Of a stretch of DNA of 64,000 bases, positions 24,131 to 33,908 are shown piece by piece. Below the pieces are notes generated by a model. The model was given only the letters and a program-made list of their open reading frames with translations, did no database searches and was not told the origin of the DNA. Source of the DNA: Leptotrichia sp. HSP-342 (GTDB taxonomy: Bacteria; Fusobacteriota; Fusobacteriia; Fusobacteriales; Leptotrichiaceae); NCBI RefSeq assembly GCF_041199995.1, contig NZ_CP165646.1:1984001-2048000 (forward strand), in the 5' to 3' direction. Every line of letters starts with the position of its first letter. Within the stretch, counting starts at the first letter, position 1. Made by a program: the position numbers and the translations under genes.

Positions 24131-25429
24131 TTAACAATCTTTCTCTATTTCTCCACCCATTTTCACAAAATCATCCCAGAAATGGGGATAAGATTTTCTA
24201 ACACTTTCAGCCTCTTCCAAAATTATTTCCTTTTCACATCTTGTTGAAGCAATCGCAAGCGACATTGCAATTCTATGATCATTCCATGCATTTACTGTAA
24301 CTCCACCTTTAAATCCTTCTACACCTTGAATAATCAAGCTATCCCCTTCCTCAGCTACATTCGCTCCAAGTTTATTCAGTTCAGTCTTTATTGAAGTTAT
24401 TCTATCTGATTCTTTTATTCTCAATCTTTCCCCATTAATAATTCGAGTTTCTCCCTCACTAAGCGCCCCTAACACAGTCAAAATTGGTCCAATATCAGGA
24501 CATTGCGAAATATCAATTAGTGTTCCTTTAGTTTTAGAAGGTTTCACAAGTACATAATCATCGAAAATCTTAAGATTTGCTCCCATTCTAGTCACAATCT
24601 CAATAATTTCCCTGTCACCTTGCAACGAATTTTTATTCACATGTAGACATTTTATTTCGTTATCCTTATTAGCCGAAATTATTCCAGCTACAATCCAAAA
24701 CGCCACTTGTGAATAATCCCCCTCAACAGTATAATCAAACGGCTTATAAATCTGATTTCCCTTTATATCGAAACTCTTATAGTTATTGTTCACAATCTGA
24801 ATTCCTGCCAGTTTCAATATTTCCAATGTCAAATCAATATATCCCTTAGACTCCAAATTCTTATTAATAGTCAGCTTTGAATCTCCGTCCAAGAGTGGCA
24901 AGGCATACAAAAGTCCAGTAATAAACTGTGAACTTATATTCCCGTCAATTTCATAATTTCCTGCCTTCAATTTTCCATTCACTGTAAGTGGCAATTTCCT
25001 ATTCTCATTTTTATAAAAAATTCCCTGCTTATCAAAAATCCTATAATACGAGTCAAGCGGTCTATCCACCAGTTTCCCTTTTCCGTCGAAAATCAGTTCA
25101 TTTTCATCTGTAATCCCAATCGGTATCAAAAACCTGATTGTAGACCCCGACTCATTACATTGTACATACTTATCCTTTGGAACGACTTTTCCACCATTTC
25201 CAATAATTTCAAGAGAACTTTCCTCTCGATTGATTTTCGCTCCCCAGTTTTGCATAATATCCGTTGTTGTTGTAATATCTACAGAAAACTTCAAATTATC
25301 AATTTTAGACTTCCGATTATCCTTATTTTCAGCTAATGCCGCAGCAATCACTGCCCTGTGTGAATAACTTTTAGATGACGGGATTTCTATTTTTCCATTT
25401 AATATGCTTGGTTTTATTTTTATTTTCAT
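24131..25429 (-). CDS. aroA: 3-phosphoshikimate 1-carboxyvinyltransferase (EPSP synthase)
   Basis: Transfers enolpyruvate from PEP to shikimate-3-phosphate. The 432-residue protein has GKIEIPSSKSYSHRAVIAAA near the N-terminus, ESGSTIRFLIPI, GDYSQVAFWIVAG, and INGERLRIKESDRI, then WNDHRIAMSLAIAS at the C-terminal end. It is the usual length. Upstream of it (higher coordinates) the aro series is interrupted by the helicase module at 25475-28158. Confidence 0.96.
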   Translation of the reverse strand: MKIKIKPSILNGKIEIPSSKSYSHRAVIAAALAENKDNRKSKIDNLKFSVDITTTTDIMQNWGAKINREESSLEIIGNGGKVVPKDKYVQCNESGSTIRFLIPIGITDENELIFDGKGKLVDRPLDSYYRIFDKQGIFYKNENRKLPLTVNGKLKAGNYEIDGNISSQFITGLLYALPLLDGDSKLTINKNLESKGYIDLTLEILKLAGIQIVNNNYKSFDIKGNQIYKPFDYTVEGDYSQVAFWIVAGIISANKDNEIKCLHVNKNSLQGDREIIEIVTRMGANLKIFDDYVLVKPSKTKGTLIDISQCPDIGPILTVLGALSEGETRIINGERLRIKESDRITSIKTELNKLGANVAEEGDSLIIQGVEGFKGGVTVNAWNDHRIAMSLAIASTRCEKEIILEEAESVRKSYPHFWDDFVKMGGEIEKDC

Positions 25430-25474
25430 GGATTATTTTCTCCTTTTAAAATAGAACAATTATTTTATTATAGT

Positions 25475-26140
25475 TTAATTTTCATTGAACTTCATAAATA
25501 ACTTGGTTTTTTCTAGCTGACTTAATGTTTCTCTTCTTTGAATATTATATTTTTTAATCAATTCTGTTACTTTTTCTAATTTTTTTTCTTCTATATGATA
25601 TATGTATTTACATATTATGTATATAAAATCCAAAGGATACAATATCTGAGATAAAGGCATTCTTATATCTTTTCTTGGTGTATTTTCATCATCTTCTGAT
25701 ATTCTATAATGAAAATGATTTTTAGTATGCAGTATTTCTTTATAACCTTTTTCTTCTAAATCTATTCTTATGTAATCTTTATAACTACTTTCTAACAATT
25801 CTTTTACATCATTGTAATCATATTCCTCTATCGCTATCTCTTCATGGATTCCAGGAATATAAGATAAACTATACGATACTATCTGATTATTATTGTCAAA
25901 TTCATAAAAAAATGAAATTACAGATTCATCTCTAAATATTAATTGATAATTTTTATTCTCTATAATAGTATTTTTATAACTATCTATATAATTCTTTTTC
26001 GTAAATTTAGAAGTTTTTTTGCCAAATGTATTTGAATTTTTTTTAAAATTATTAATAAATTTTTTTATTTGGCTAATATTATGCCATATTTTCAAGAATT
26101 CTATCATATTTTTTTCTATAATTTCTTTCTCATTTATCAT
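25475..26140 (-). CDS. DUF2290-like protein, partner of the adjacent helicase
   Basis: A 221-residue cytoplasmic protein of unknown function. The segment ending in NHFHYRIS and PLSQILYPLDFIYIICKYIY resembles the conserved region of DUF2290 proteins (a histidine-rich strand followed by a proline and a C-terminal helix). This assignment is from memory of the pattern and is tentative. Its ATG overlaps the helicase stop (ATGA arrangement, 26137-26140), so the two are translationally coupled. It is strongly AT-rich and lies inside the aro cluster, pointing to acquisition as a unit with the helicase. Confidence 0.6.
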   Translation of the reverse strand: MINEKEIIEKNMIEFLKIWHNISQIKKFINNFKKNSNTFGKKTSKFTKKNYIDSYKNTIIENKNYQLIFRDESVISFFYEFDNNNQIVSYSLSYIPGIHEEIAIEEYDYNDVKELLESSYKDYIRIDLEEKGYKEILHTKNHFHYRISEDDENTPRKDIRMPLSQILYPLDFIYIICKYIYHIEEKKLEKVTELIKKYNIQRRETLSQLEKTKLFMKFNEN

Positions 26141-28158
26141 TTCATTTTCTCCAAAGTCTTTTTCAATAATAATTCTATCGTACTCTTATCTAATCCACTA
26201 GAATTTATTATTTTAGCTATTTCTTCTACATTACTTTTATCTTTTTCTTCTTTATCTCCAAGTTGTTTTATTTTTTTTCTTTGTTCTTTTGTTGGATATA
26301 TGAATTCTAATTTATAATCACTTTCCTTCACTTTTTCTATTTCATATGAATATTCATTCATTTCTTTACCATACAGCCATACTTTCCATTTGGCTCTTGT
26401 CATAGCTGTAAAAATTTTATTTCTCGCAACACTATTTCTACTTGACAAAGAAATACTATCACAATTCAAAACAAATACTAAATTAGCTTCATTTCCTTTT
26501 GCTCTATAAATTGTTGTATAAGTTATACAGTTTTCTATCTTTACACGATTAGGATTATTCTTATCAACTAAATTTAATGAAATATTTTTTAACTTCTCTT
26601 TTTCACTAATTTTTTCATAGAATATTTTAGAAAATTCTTCATAGTCACGCTGAAGATAATGTTGATCTAAATCAATTATCATTATATCTTGTGTTTTCAC
26701 ATCTTGATTTTCAAGTAATTCTAATATATTCTCAACTACTGCAGTATACTCATCATTTTCAGTTTCAAAAGATAGTGGTTTATCTATCTCTATTCCTTTT
26801 TTTTCTTCTATTCTTTTTAATTTTACTTTTTCTCCTTCATTAATTTCACCATTTTCATTAATATATCCCATGTCTACAAGAGTTTTTTTATCTACAAAAT
26901 TTACAAGTGAAATTTCTTCATTATTTTCTATTTTTCTATACACTCCAAGTCCAATAGCATGTGCAGACACTAATATTTCTACAGGAGTCCTATAAGATAT
27001 TGATAAATTTATATCCTCACATTCTATATTTTTTCCAAATATTTGATTTTTTGTTGGTATTGTAACATCTTCTCTCAATGATTGTAGTTCATCATACGCA
27101 TAAATTAAGAATCCAGTTTTTATTCTATTTTTTATCTCAGCTACTTCTTTTTTTAAAACTTTAAGACATAATTTAAAAAAAGATAAACTAAAATCTTGTG
27201 CTTCATCAATAAATATCATATCAAAAAAATTATTGTTTTCATTTTCATCTAATTTCATCAATAATTCTTTACATGCAAAATCAAAAGGATCTGTTTGATT
27301 CTTTAAATCTCCATATGTCAATGGAGAACAATTTATTAATTCACATATTTCTGAATAAAATCCTTTATTTCCTTTTCCACCCCAAGCATGATAAATCTTA
27401 ACTTTTTGCATATTAGGTTCATTAAATCTATCATAATCTTTATAAAATCTTTTGAATTTTTTTATTACATCTTCTTTTAAAGACTTTGTATAAAATATAA
27501 ATGCTAAATCTAACTTAGGGTACATATAATGTGTTCGTGCTATTTTTTTTAACATTAATATTGTTTTTCCACTTCCTGCTAATCCTCTAATTCTTTGATG
27601 AGTTTTTATATCTGATTCTACCATATTAAACTGTGTTGAATCATAATTTCCTATATATGTATTTCTTTCCTTTAATTTATATCCTAATGTATCTTTCGAA
27701 CTTACTTCTCTATCATCATCACTACTTAAATTATACGCTTTTTGAATTGCTCTATTTATTTTCCTTATTTCATCAATTTCAAATTTTATTTTTTTATCTT
27801 TTATCACTTTATTTAAATACTCTTCATTAAACTCAAACAAGTCAATCTCCTCTACATATTTATCATAATTTCTAGTAATTTTAAATAAAGAATTGTCTAA
27901 TGTTAAATAATTCATTAGACATGAACCATATACTTCTTTTTCTTCTTGATTCTCATAAAGTAATATTATTTTATTTTCTAATATTATTATTCCTTTTACA
28001 TATGATTTTTTATCATTCTCATCTATAATTGGATATCCATAATAAATATTATACTGTATTTCTTTTTTTTTCAACAATACTATAATGTTTGATATTTTTT
28101 CTTTTACTTCACTATTAAAGTAATCAAAATTTCCAAATTCATTTTTATTAGTAATCAT
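26137..28158 (-). CDS. Superfamily 1 (UvrD-like) helicase with extra N-terminal domain
   Basis: A protein of about 673 residues. Counting from the GTG at 28164, Walker A GLAGSGKT is at 194-201, DMIFIDEAQDFS (Walker B, DEAQ type) at about 315-326, and motif VI FTAMTRAKWKVWLYG near the C-terminus, preceded by TIYRAKGNEANLVFV. The N-terminal 150 residues contain IYYGYPIIDEN and a beta-rich segment that could be a nuclease-related (NERD-like) or other fused domain; that is unproven. AAAAAAGGAGA sits 7 nt before the ATG at 28158. With the overlapping DUF2290-like gene it forms a candidate DNA-defence or repair module inserted between aroA and aroB. Confidence 0.85.
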   Translation of the reverse strand: MITNKNEFGNFDYFNSEVKEKISNIIVLLKKKEIQYNIYYGYPIIDENDKKSYVKGIIILENKIILLYENQEEKEVYGSCLMNYLTLDNSLFKITRNYDKYVEEIDLFEFNEEYLNKVIKDKKIKFEIDEIRKINRAIQKAYNLSSDDDREVSSKDTLGYKLKERNTYIGNYDSTQFNMVESDIKTHQRIRGLAGSGKTILMLKKIARTHYMYPKLDLAFIFYTKSLKEDVIKKFKRFYKDYDRFNEPNMQKVKIYHAWGGKGNKGFYSEICELINCSPLTYGDLKNQTDPFDFACKELLMKLDENENNNFFDMIFIDEAQDFSLSFFKLCLKVLKKEVAEIKNRIKTGFLIYAYDELQSLREDVTIPTKNQIFGKNIECEDINLSISYRTPVEILVSAHAIGLGVYRKIENNEEISLVNFVDKKTLVDMGYINENGEINEGEKVKLKRIEEKKGIEIDKPLSFETENDEYTAVVENILELLENQDVKTQDIMIIDLDQHYLQRDYEEFSKIFYEKISEKEKLKNISLNLVDKNNPNRVKIENCITYTTIYRAKGNEANLVFVLNCDSISLSSRNSVARNKIFTAMTRAKWKVWLYGKEMNEYSYEIEKVKESDYKLEFIYPTKEQRKKIKQLGDKEEKDKSNVEEIAKIINSSGLDKSTIELLLKKTLEKMK

Positions 28159-28164
28159 TTTCAC

Positions 28165-28556
28165 TCTCCTTTTTTAATTTATATTTAATTTTAACATATT
28201 ATTTTGTCATTTTCAACATTCTAAATTTCTATTTAAAATAAAAAATTATCATAATACATTACTTATCTCCATATTAATTTACTTTTTTAATTTTTCTATT
28301 TTTTATATAATATACGATTCTATTATAATCTAAAATTCTACTTAATTTTTGCAATGCAATCAACTTCAATTTGAATTGGTCAGACATTATCTAATCTTTG
28401 TAATAAAACCCAATTACAATCTCAAATATAAAGTATATCTTTAAAATTTAAATCTTAACTATTCATAAAAAATATCAGACATTGTATAATCCGTTTGTAT
28501 ATTTATACAAAATAATCTAATTTTTTACATTTTTAAAAAAGAAAATTTGTGTTTCC
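28165..28556. other. Intergenic stretch between helicase and aroB
   Basis: Very AT-rich and without an intact gene. The only recognisable content is a short RidA-like C-terminal relic at 28338-28400 (minus strand). No promoter of good quality is seen for the helicase apart from scattered AT-rich boxes. Confidence 0.5.
28338..28400 (-). pseudogene. Fragment of a RidA/YjgF-type gene (C-terminal end)
   Basis: The minus strand reads QRLDNV, stop, PIQIEVDCIAKIK, stop. The ending IQIEVDCIAKIK resembles the typical RidA family end (LVEIECIAKI). It is only about 20 codons with an internal TGA, so this is at most a relic, possibly left by the rearrangement that brought in the neighbouring helicase module. 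Confidence 0.35.
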
Positions 28557-29648
28557 CTACTCAAAAATCTCCTTTTCCCCAATCTTTATAATCTCGACTT
28601 CCCCAATTTCCTTCAGAATTACAAAATTAATTCCGTCATTCGTACTTTTCTTATCCCTTTTCATAATTTCAGAAATCCTGTCTTTCGGATATTCAATCTC
28701 AGTCGGTAAATTCAATGCCCTCAATAGTTTCTCAATTTTTACAGATTCATCCTTTTTTGTAAACCCTTTTTCCTCTCCAATTTTTGTAATGTCTACCATT
28801 CCAGCAGAGATTGCTTCTCCATGGGAGTATTTCTCATAATTTGTAAACTGCTCTATTGCATGTCCGATAGTATGTCCAAAATTCAATATCATTCTCAAAT
28901 TACTTTCCTTCTCATCTTTTTCCACAACTTCCTTTTTTATCTCACATGAACGGTAAACAAGCTCATTCACATACTTCATCAAATGTTCACGCAATTTTTT
29001 TATATAATTTTCATCATCTTGCGAAACCACAACTTTTTCCACAATTTCCACAAGTCTGTCAAAAAACTTCTTATCATAAATACATCCATATTTCACAATT
29101 TCAGCAAATCCGTCGTAAAAATATCTGTCTGTCAATGTATTCAAAAAATAATTGTCAATTAAAACAAGTTTCGGCTGATGAAACGCCCCAACAAGATTTT
29201 TCCCCTCAGGCAAGTCAACACCGACTTTTCCTCCAACACTGCTGTCAACTTGTGAAACAATTGTCGTCGGTATCTGTATAAATCCAATCCCACGCATATA
29301 ACTGGCTGCCGCAAATCCAGCAATATCTCCAACAACTCCGCCACCAAATGCAACAACCATATCTTTTCTTGTAAGCCCTGCATTTACCATTGCAGAATAA
29401 ATTCCTGGCATTATACCAATATGCTTATTTTTTTCTCCTGCTTCCAGCACATAAATTGTATAATCAAAGCCTTTAAACATCTTCTTATATTGATTCCTAT
29501 AAATTTTATCTACATTAGAATCAGTAATCACAAATAATTTTTTGCCATTATAAATCTTTTCAATATATTCAGGAAATTTATCAAAAAAATTCTTTCCAAT
29601 TACAATATCATAAGAATTTTCCCCTAATCCAACATTCAATATTTCCAT
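28557..29648 (-). CDS. aroB: 3-dehydroquinate synthase
   Basis: Second enzyme of the shikimate pathway, an NAD- and metal-dependent conversion of DAHP to 3-dehydroquinate. The 363-residue protein shows VVAFGGGVVGDIAGFAAASYMRG (NAD site), IPTTIVSQVDSSVGGKVGVD and NFGHTIGHAIE with metal-binding histidines. The ATG at 29648 follows GGAG at 6 nt and is preferred to the ATG four codons upstream. It is transcribed toward the helicase module and aroA. Confidence 0.96.
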   Translation of the reverse strand: MEILNVGLGENSYDIVIGKNFFDKFPEYIEKIYNGKKLFVITDSNVDKIYRNQYKKMFKGFDYTIYVLEAGEKNKHIGIMPGIYSAMVNAGLTRKDMVVAFGGGVVGDIAGFAAASYMRGIGFIQIPTTIVSQVDSSVGGKVGVDLPEGKNLVGAFHQPKLVLIDNYFLNTLTDRYFYDGFAEIVKYGCIYDKKFFDRLVEIVEKVVVSQDDENYIKKLREHLMKYVNELVYRSCEIKKEVVEKDEKESNLRMILNFGHTIGHAIEQFTNYEKYSHGEAISAGMVDITKIGEEKGFTKKDESVKIEKLLRALNLPTEIEYPKDRISEIMKRDKKSTNDGINFVILKEIGEVEIIKIGEKEIFE

Positions 29649-29740
29649 AATTTTCTCCATTTTCTATTCTTTATGTGTATATTAAAATATAGCAAAACCA
29701 TTAAATTCTGTCATTTAAAATGATTTTACTATATAAATTT

Positions 29741-30340
29741 TTATTTCAAATTATATCTTTTTTCAAGTTCCCTTTTTATATAAACCGACTGAAATTCTTC
29801 TTTTAACATATCCATTATAATCACATCATAAGTTTTTCCCATAATTTCTAAGGCTTTTCGCAATCGCCCAACTTCCTTAAAACCAACTTTTTTGTATAGA
29901 TTGTAAGCTGGTTGATTATATTCAAATACACTTAGCGATATATTTCTCAGATTTAAAAATGAAAAACCATAATCAAGTATTAACTTTAGAGCTTCAGTTC
30001 CGTAACCTTTTCTCTGATATTTGGGATTTCCAATGAGAACTCCCAACGCACCATTTCTGTTTATAATATCTAACGAATTAAATCCAATATTTCCCAAAAG
30101 CTCATCATTTTCAAGTAGTCTAACAGCAAACATTTTTTCTTTTTTTACTGAAATTAAAAATTCCTTTTCACTTTCAAAATCTATAATATTTGTATAGGAA
30201 AGATAACCCAAACCAACCGAAACTTTTATATCATTAACCATTTCAGCATATTCCTCAACATCATCAACAGAAATTGGAGAAAGATAAATGTTATCTCCTA
30301 TCAATTTTTTCAAATACTTTTTCTCAGAATTATTTTCCAT
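29741..30340 (-). CDS. GNAT acetyltransferase, RimJ/RimL type
   Basis: A 199-residue N-acetyltransferase. The start IYLSPISVDDVEEYAEMVND, the acetyl-CoA loop NPKYQRKGYGTEALKLILDY and LSVFEYNQPAYNLYKKVGFK are typical of the RimJ/RimL/SpeG group. Its substrate cannot be read from sequence. It sits between tyrA and aroB in the same direction and is probably co-transcribed, but a role in aromatic metabolism is not implied by its family. Confidence 0.87.
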   Translation of the reverse strand: MENNSEKKYLKKLIGDNIYLSPISVDDVEEYAEMVNDIKVSVGLGYLSYTNIIDFESEKEFLISVKKEKMFAVRLLENDELLGNIGFNSLDIINRNGALGVLIGNPKYQRKGYGTEALKLILDYGFSFLNLRNISLSVFEYNQPAYNLYKKVGFKEVGRLRKALEIMGKTYDVIIMDMLKEEFQSVYIKRELEKRYNLK

Positions 30341-30365
30341 TTTATTCCTCCCAAATTAATCTCTC

Positions 30366-31229
30366 TTAATCAATTTTTTCCCGCCGTTTTGTTGAAATTA
30401 TAAATTTTTCCTTTAAAGTTCCTAAATCATTGCTGTTTAAGGCTTCTTTTATTATATCTAGTTCCCGTTCAAACTGCTGTATCATTTTTAAAAGATTCTT
30501 TTTATTTCCCATAAAAAGTTCTGCCCACAAATCCTCGTTTATTTTCGCAATCCTTGTTAAATCCCGATAAGAATCCCCAATAAATCGATTTGTATCGTAC
30601 TTTTCACTATCACTGTTTACAAGCGAAACTGCAATTGCGTGGGTAAGCTGGCTCGTAAACGCAATAATTTCATCGTGTTCCTGTGCTGTAAGAAAACTGA
30701 CTTTCTTAAAGCCCATGCATTTCACAATTTCTGAGAGCAATTCTAGATTTTCTTTTTTATTTTTTTCATCCTTAATAATTATATAATTTGCATCTTTAAA
30801 CACCCTATTATCTGCAAAATCAATCCCACGTTTCTCACGTCCCGCCATAGGATGTCCAAAAATAAAGTCAATATTTCTTCCACTCTTCTCAATAATTGGA
30901 TCAATATCCTTAATAATTTTCTCTTTAATTCCAACAACATCAGTAATTATCGCATTTTCCCTGAAATAATTAATATTATTTACAAAAAACGACTTCATCA
31001 AATTCGGATAAAGAGTAATTACCACAAAATCCGATTTTTCCAAAGGCTCTCTTGTTTCCAAAAAACCTTTATTTATAATATTTTTCTCTTCTGCCTTCTT
31101 TATCGTTTCCTCATCAATATCAATCCCATAAACAGTTTTAATACCAATCTCTTTAAAACTCTGTGCAAAAGCTGCTCCAATCACTCCAAGTCCAACTATT
31201 GTTACTATTAAATTTTCTATTTTTTTCAA
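30366..31229 (-). CDS. tyrA: Prephenate dehydrogenase
   Basis: Oxidatively decarboxylates prephenate to 4-hydroxyphenylpyruvate for tyrosine synthesis. The 287-residue protein begins with the NAD motif VTIVGLGVIGAAFAQSF, continues ITDVVGIKEKI and IFGHPMAGREKRGIDFAD with the catalytic histidine, then FTSQLTHAIAVSLVNS. No chorismate mutase or ACT domain is fused. It is part of the aromatic cluster, 25 bp upstream of the GNAT gene. Confidence 0.94.
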   Translation of the reverse strand: MKKIENLIVTIVGLGVIGAAFAQSFKEIGIKTVYGIDIDEETIKKAEEKNIINKGFLETREPLEKSDFVVITLYPNLMKSFFVNNINYFRENAIITDVVGIKEKIIKDIDPIIEKSGRNIDFIFGHPMAGREKRGIDFADNRVFKDANYIIIKDEKNKKENLELLSEIVKCMGFKKVSFLTAQEHDEIIAFTSQLTHAIAVSLVNSDSEKYDTNRFIGDSYRDLTRIAKINEDLWAELFMGNKKNLLKMIQQFERELDIIKEALNSNDLGTLKEKFIISTKRREKID

Positions 31230-31264
31230 AATTTCAAGCCCCTTTTTAACAAATTATAAAAAGT

Positions 31265-32458
31265 TTAAATAATTTTTTTTAATTCATCTTTTATTTTCTC
31301 AATTACACTATCCCATTCATAATTTTCATTTTGTCTAAATAATTTGACACTATCATACCATGGACTGTCTTCTCTATCTAATAACCATCTGAAATCAGGA
31401 TGATAAGCAAGCATAATCCATGTAGGTTTTCCTAAAGCACCTGCAAGATGGGCAATTGATGTATCCACTGTGATAATCATATCCATTTGATCAATTAGAG
31501 CTGCTGTATCAGAAAAATCTTCTAATTCTGTATCCCAGAAGTATAAATTTTTAACTTTCTCTCCAGCTTGTCTATCTTCTTCTGATATGTTTTTTTGTAA
31601 ACAATGAAATTTTGCATCAAGTGGAAATAATTTTTTTATTTTTTCGAATGGAACATTTCTAAATCTACTTTTTTTATGTTCTGAATCACTTGTCCAAAAT
31701 ATTCCGATTTTCTTTTTCTTAGTATATCTTAATTTTTTTTCCCACTTTTCTTTAAACTGAGGTGGTGTATCTAAATATTTCGAAGTATATGGTATTTTTT
31801 CAAGACTATCTATTTTCATGCAATATGGTAAACTCATTGAAAATACAAAGTATCTAATATCACCTGTTAATTTAGCACCATTTTCAAATATTTCTATACC
31901 ATTTTTTTCTAGATTATATCGTAGTAATGTATCCAATTCAACTTTATTTAGAACTGAAAGATGTTCTCCTTTTTTCTTTGCTTCTAAAATAAATCTGAAA
32001 AATTGAATATTATCTCCCATTCCTTGTTCTGCATAAACAAACAACTTTTGATTTTCTGTAGTTTTTTCTCCGCTCCAGTATGGCAATCCTATTTCTGCAG
32101 TTTTTTGAGGAAAGTCATTATTATCAATTACCATTCCTCGTCGCCATTCATAATACTGCCATCCTTCCTTAAGTCTGCCCAATCTAAGCATCACTAATCC
32201 TTTATTTAGCCATCCTCTGTGCAAAGTTGGAGCCATATCAGTAACTCTATTTAAATCATTAAGTGCCAACTGATACAACCCTAGAGCTTCTTCAACTACC
32301 GAACGATTTCCATAGCCACTTAATTCTTCTGGATATTCCAGTATATACTTGTCATATTTTTTTAACAGTTCTAGCATTTCTTCTCTTGTTGTCATCTGTT
32401 CTGTTCCTAATTTTAATTCCTTACCAATTTCTACTTTTAACTTTTCTCTCTTTTTCAT
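31265..32458 (-). CDS. TPR-containing glycosyltransferase-like protein
   Basis: A protein of about 397 residues. The N-terminal part (about 20-105) is helical and TPR-like (VVEEALGLYQLALNDLNRV, then GWLNKGLVMLRLGRLKEGWQ). The C-terminal half resembles glycosyltransferase family 9 or related ADP-heptose transferases, with GIFWTSDSEHKKSR and the nucleotide-sugar motif MIITVDTSIAHLAGALGKPTW. It lies between tyrA and DAHP synthase, an odd place for an envelope enzyme. A TTG three codons upstream (32467) is an alternative start with AAAGGAT. Confidence 0.75.
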   Translation of the reverse strand: MKKREKLKVEIGKELKLGTEQMTTREEMLELLKKYDKYILEYPEELSGYGNRSVVEEALGLYQLALNDLNRVTDMAPTLHRGWLNKGLVMLRLGRLKEGWQYYEWRRGMVIDNNDFPQKTAEIGLPYWSGEKTTENQKLFVYAEQGMGDNIQFFRFILEAKKKGEHLSVLNKVELDTLLRYNLEKNGIEIFENGAKLTGDIRYFVFSMSLPYCMKIDSLEKIPYTSKYLDTPPQFKEKWEKKLRYTKKKKIGIFWTSDSEHKKSRFRNVPFEKIKKLFPLDAKFHCLQKNISEEDRQAGEKVKNLYFWDTELEDFSDTAALIDQMDMIITVDTSIAHLAGALGKPTWIMLAYHPDFRWLLDREDSPWYDSVKLFRQNENYEWDSVIEKIKDELKKII

Positions 32459-32502
32459 TGTTCCCAAAATTATAAACTATCCTTTCTATTTTAATTTATA
32501 TT

Positions 32503-33525
32503 TTATTTAAAACTCTTTCTCAATACATTTGCAATCTTCTCCACATCCTGCATCAAATCATCAAACACTTCAAATTTCAATGATTGAGGCCCATCTGACA
32601 ATGCCTTGTCTGGCTCAGGATGGACTTCTACCATAAGTCCGTCTGCTCCAGCAGCAATTCCTGCCATTGCAAGAGGTTTTACCATCCAATATTTTCCAGT
32701 TGCGTGAGCTGAATCTACGATTATCGGCAAGTGTGTCAATTTTTTAATCATCGGCACTGCATTCAAGTCTAATACATTTCTGTATGCTGTTTCATAAGTT
32801 CTGATTCCTCTTTCACAAAGAACTACATTTTCATTTCCACCGGCCAAAATGTATTCTGCCGACATTAACCATTCTTCGATTGTTGCACTCAATCCTCTTT
32901 TTAACAGTACTGGAATATTTGTTTTCCCAACTTCTTTCAGCAAATCAAAATTTTGCATATTTCTCGCACCTAACTGAATCATATCAAGATGTGGACCAAA
33001 TTCGTGCAATTGAGCGATTGACATAACTTCACATATTATTGGAAGCCCTGTTTCTTCTTTTGCTTTTTTCATCAATTCAATACCTTCCATCCCTAATCCT
33101 TGGAAGGCATAAGGCGATGTTCTAGGTTTAACAACTCCACCTCTTAAGATATTTGCTCCAGCAGCTTTTACAGCTTTTGCTGTATCAATAATTTGTTTTT
33201 CATTTTCCACAGAACAAGGTCCTGCCATCATCACAAGACTATTTCCCCCAATTTCTACATTTCCCACTTTTACAATAGTGTCCTCTGGTTTAAATTTTCT
33301 ACTTGCTCTCTTATAAGGCTCTTGTACTCTTTGCACATCCAGCACATAATCTAGCGACTGGATATGTTTTATATCGATTGTGCTGATATCTCCAACTAAT
33401 CCTAAAATCGAATATTCTTTGCCAGCAATTAATTTAACGCTTACATTATTTTCCGTTTCCAATCTATTTATCAATTTTTCCAAGATTTTTTCACTTATTC
33501 CACCATCTACTTTAATAATCATCAT
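32503..33525 (-). CDS. aroF: 3-deoxy-7-phosphoheptulonate synthase (type I beta DAHP synthase)
   Basis: The first enzyme of the shikimate pathway, which condenses PEP and erythrose-4-phosphate. About 340 residues: an N-terminal ferredoxin-like regulatory domain ([20 protein letters not shown] to about 75) fused to the KDOPS/DAHPS barrel with [34 protein letters not shown], and [23 protein letters not shown] precedes the ATG at 33525; the upstream frame extension is rejected. The N-terminal domain is a site of Tyr or Phe/chorismate inhibition in related enzymes. The symbol follows B. subtilis-type naming and is approximate. Confidence 0.94.
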   Translation of the reverse strand: MMIIKVDGGISEKILEKLINRLETENNVSVKLIAGKEYSILGLVGDISTIDIKHIQSLDYVLDVQRVQEPYKRASRKFKPEDTIVKVGNVEIGGNSLVMMAGPCSVENEKQIIDTAKAVKAAGANILRGGVVKPRTSPYAFQGLGMEGIELMKKAKEETGLPIICEVMSIAQLHEFGPHLDMIQLGARNMQNFDLLKEVGKTNIPVLLKRGLSATIEEWLMSAEYILAGGNENVVLCERGIRTYETAYRNVLDLNAVPMIKKLTHLPIIVDSAHATGKYWMVKPLAMAGIAAGADGLMVEVHPEPDKALSDGPQSLKFEVFDDLMQDVEKIANVLRKSFK

Positions 33526-33587
33526 TTTTTCTCCTATTCCATTTTCATTACGTAAATTATAAAACGATTTCACTGCACAATATTAAA

Positions 33588-33908
33588 TTAACCTACAACT
33601 ACAGCTGTTCCGCTGCAAGTTACCATAAGCATTCCATTATCTGCTCCTAATACTTCGTAATCCATTTTTACACCAATAATGGCATTTGCACCAAGATTTG
33701 CAGCCCTAGTTTTCATTTCCTCCAGAGCATTCTCTCTTGCCGCCAAAAGCTCATCTTCATAGCCTTTAGATCTTCCTCCAAAAATATTTCTCAAACTTGC
33801 CCCCATATCCTTAAACATATTAATTCCTGAAATAACCTCTCCAAAGACAATCCCTTTATATTCCACAACTTTCTTGTCCTGAATTTCATTTGTAGTTGTA
33901 ATAACCAT
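33588..33908 (-). CDS. YbjQ family protein (UPF0145)
   Basis: A 106-residue protein of the YbjQ/heavy-metal-binding-domain family. It begins with [20 protein letters not shown] and contains [32 protein letters not shown], and [17 protein letters not shown], all typical. YbjQ proteins form pentamers; their physiological role is not settled. It starts the minus-strand series that includes DAHP synthase, 62 bp upstream of that gene's start. Confidence 0.9.
   Translation of the reverse strand: MVITTTNEIQDKKVVEYKGIVFGEVISGINMFKDMGASLRNIFGGRSKGYEDELLAARENALEEMKTRAANLGANAIIGVKMDYEVLGADNGMLMVTCSGTAVVVG

Noticed and set aside
26019..26317. Hydrophobic plus-strand frames antisense to the helicase pair
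   Set aside because: They are shadows of the AT-rich minus-strand genes with no ribosome site and low-complexity Ile/Phe/Ser composition.
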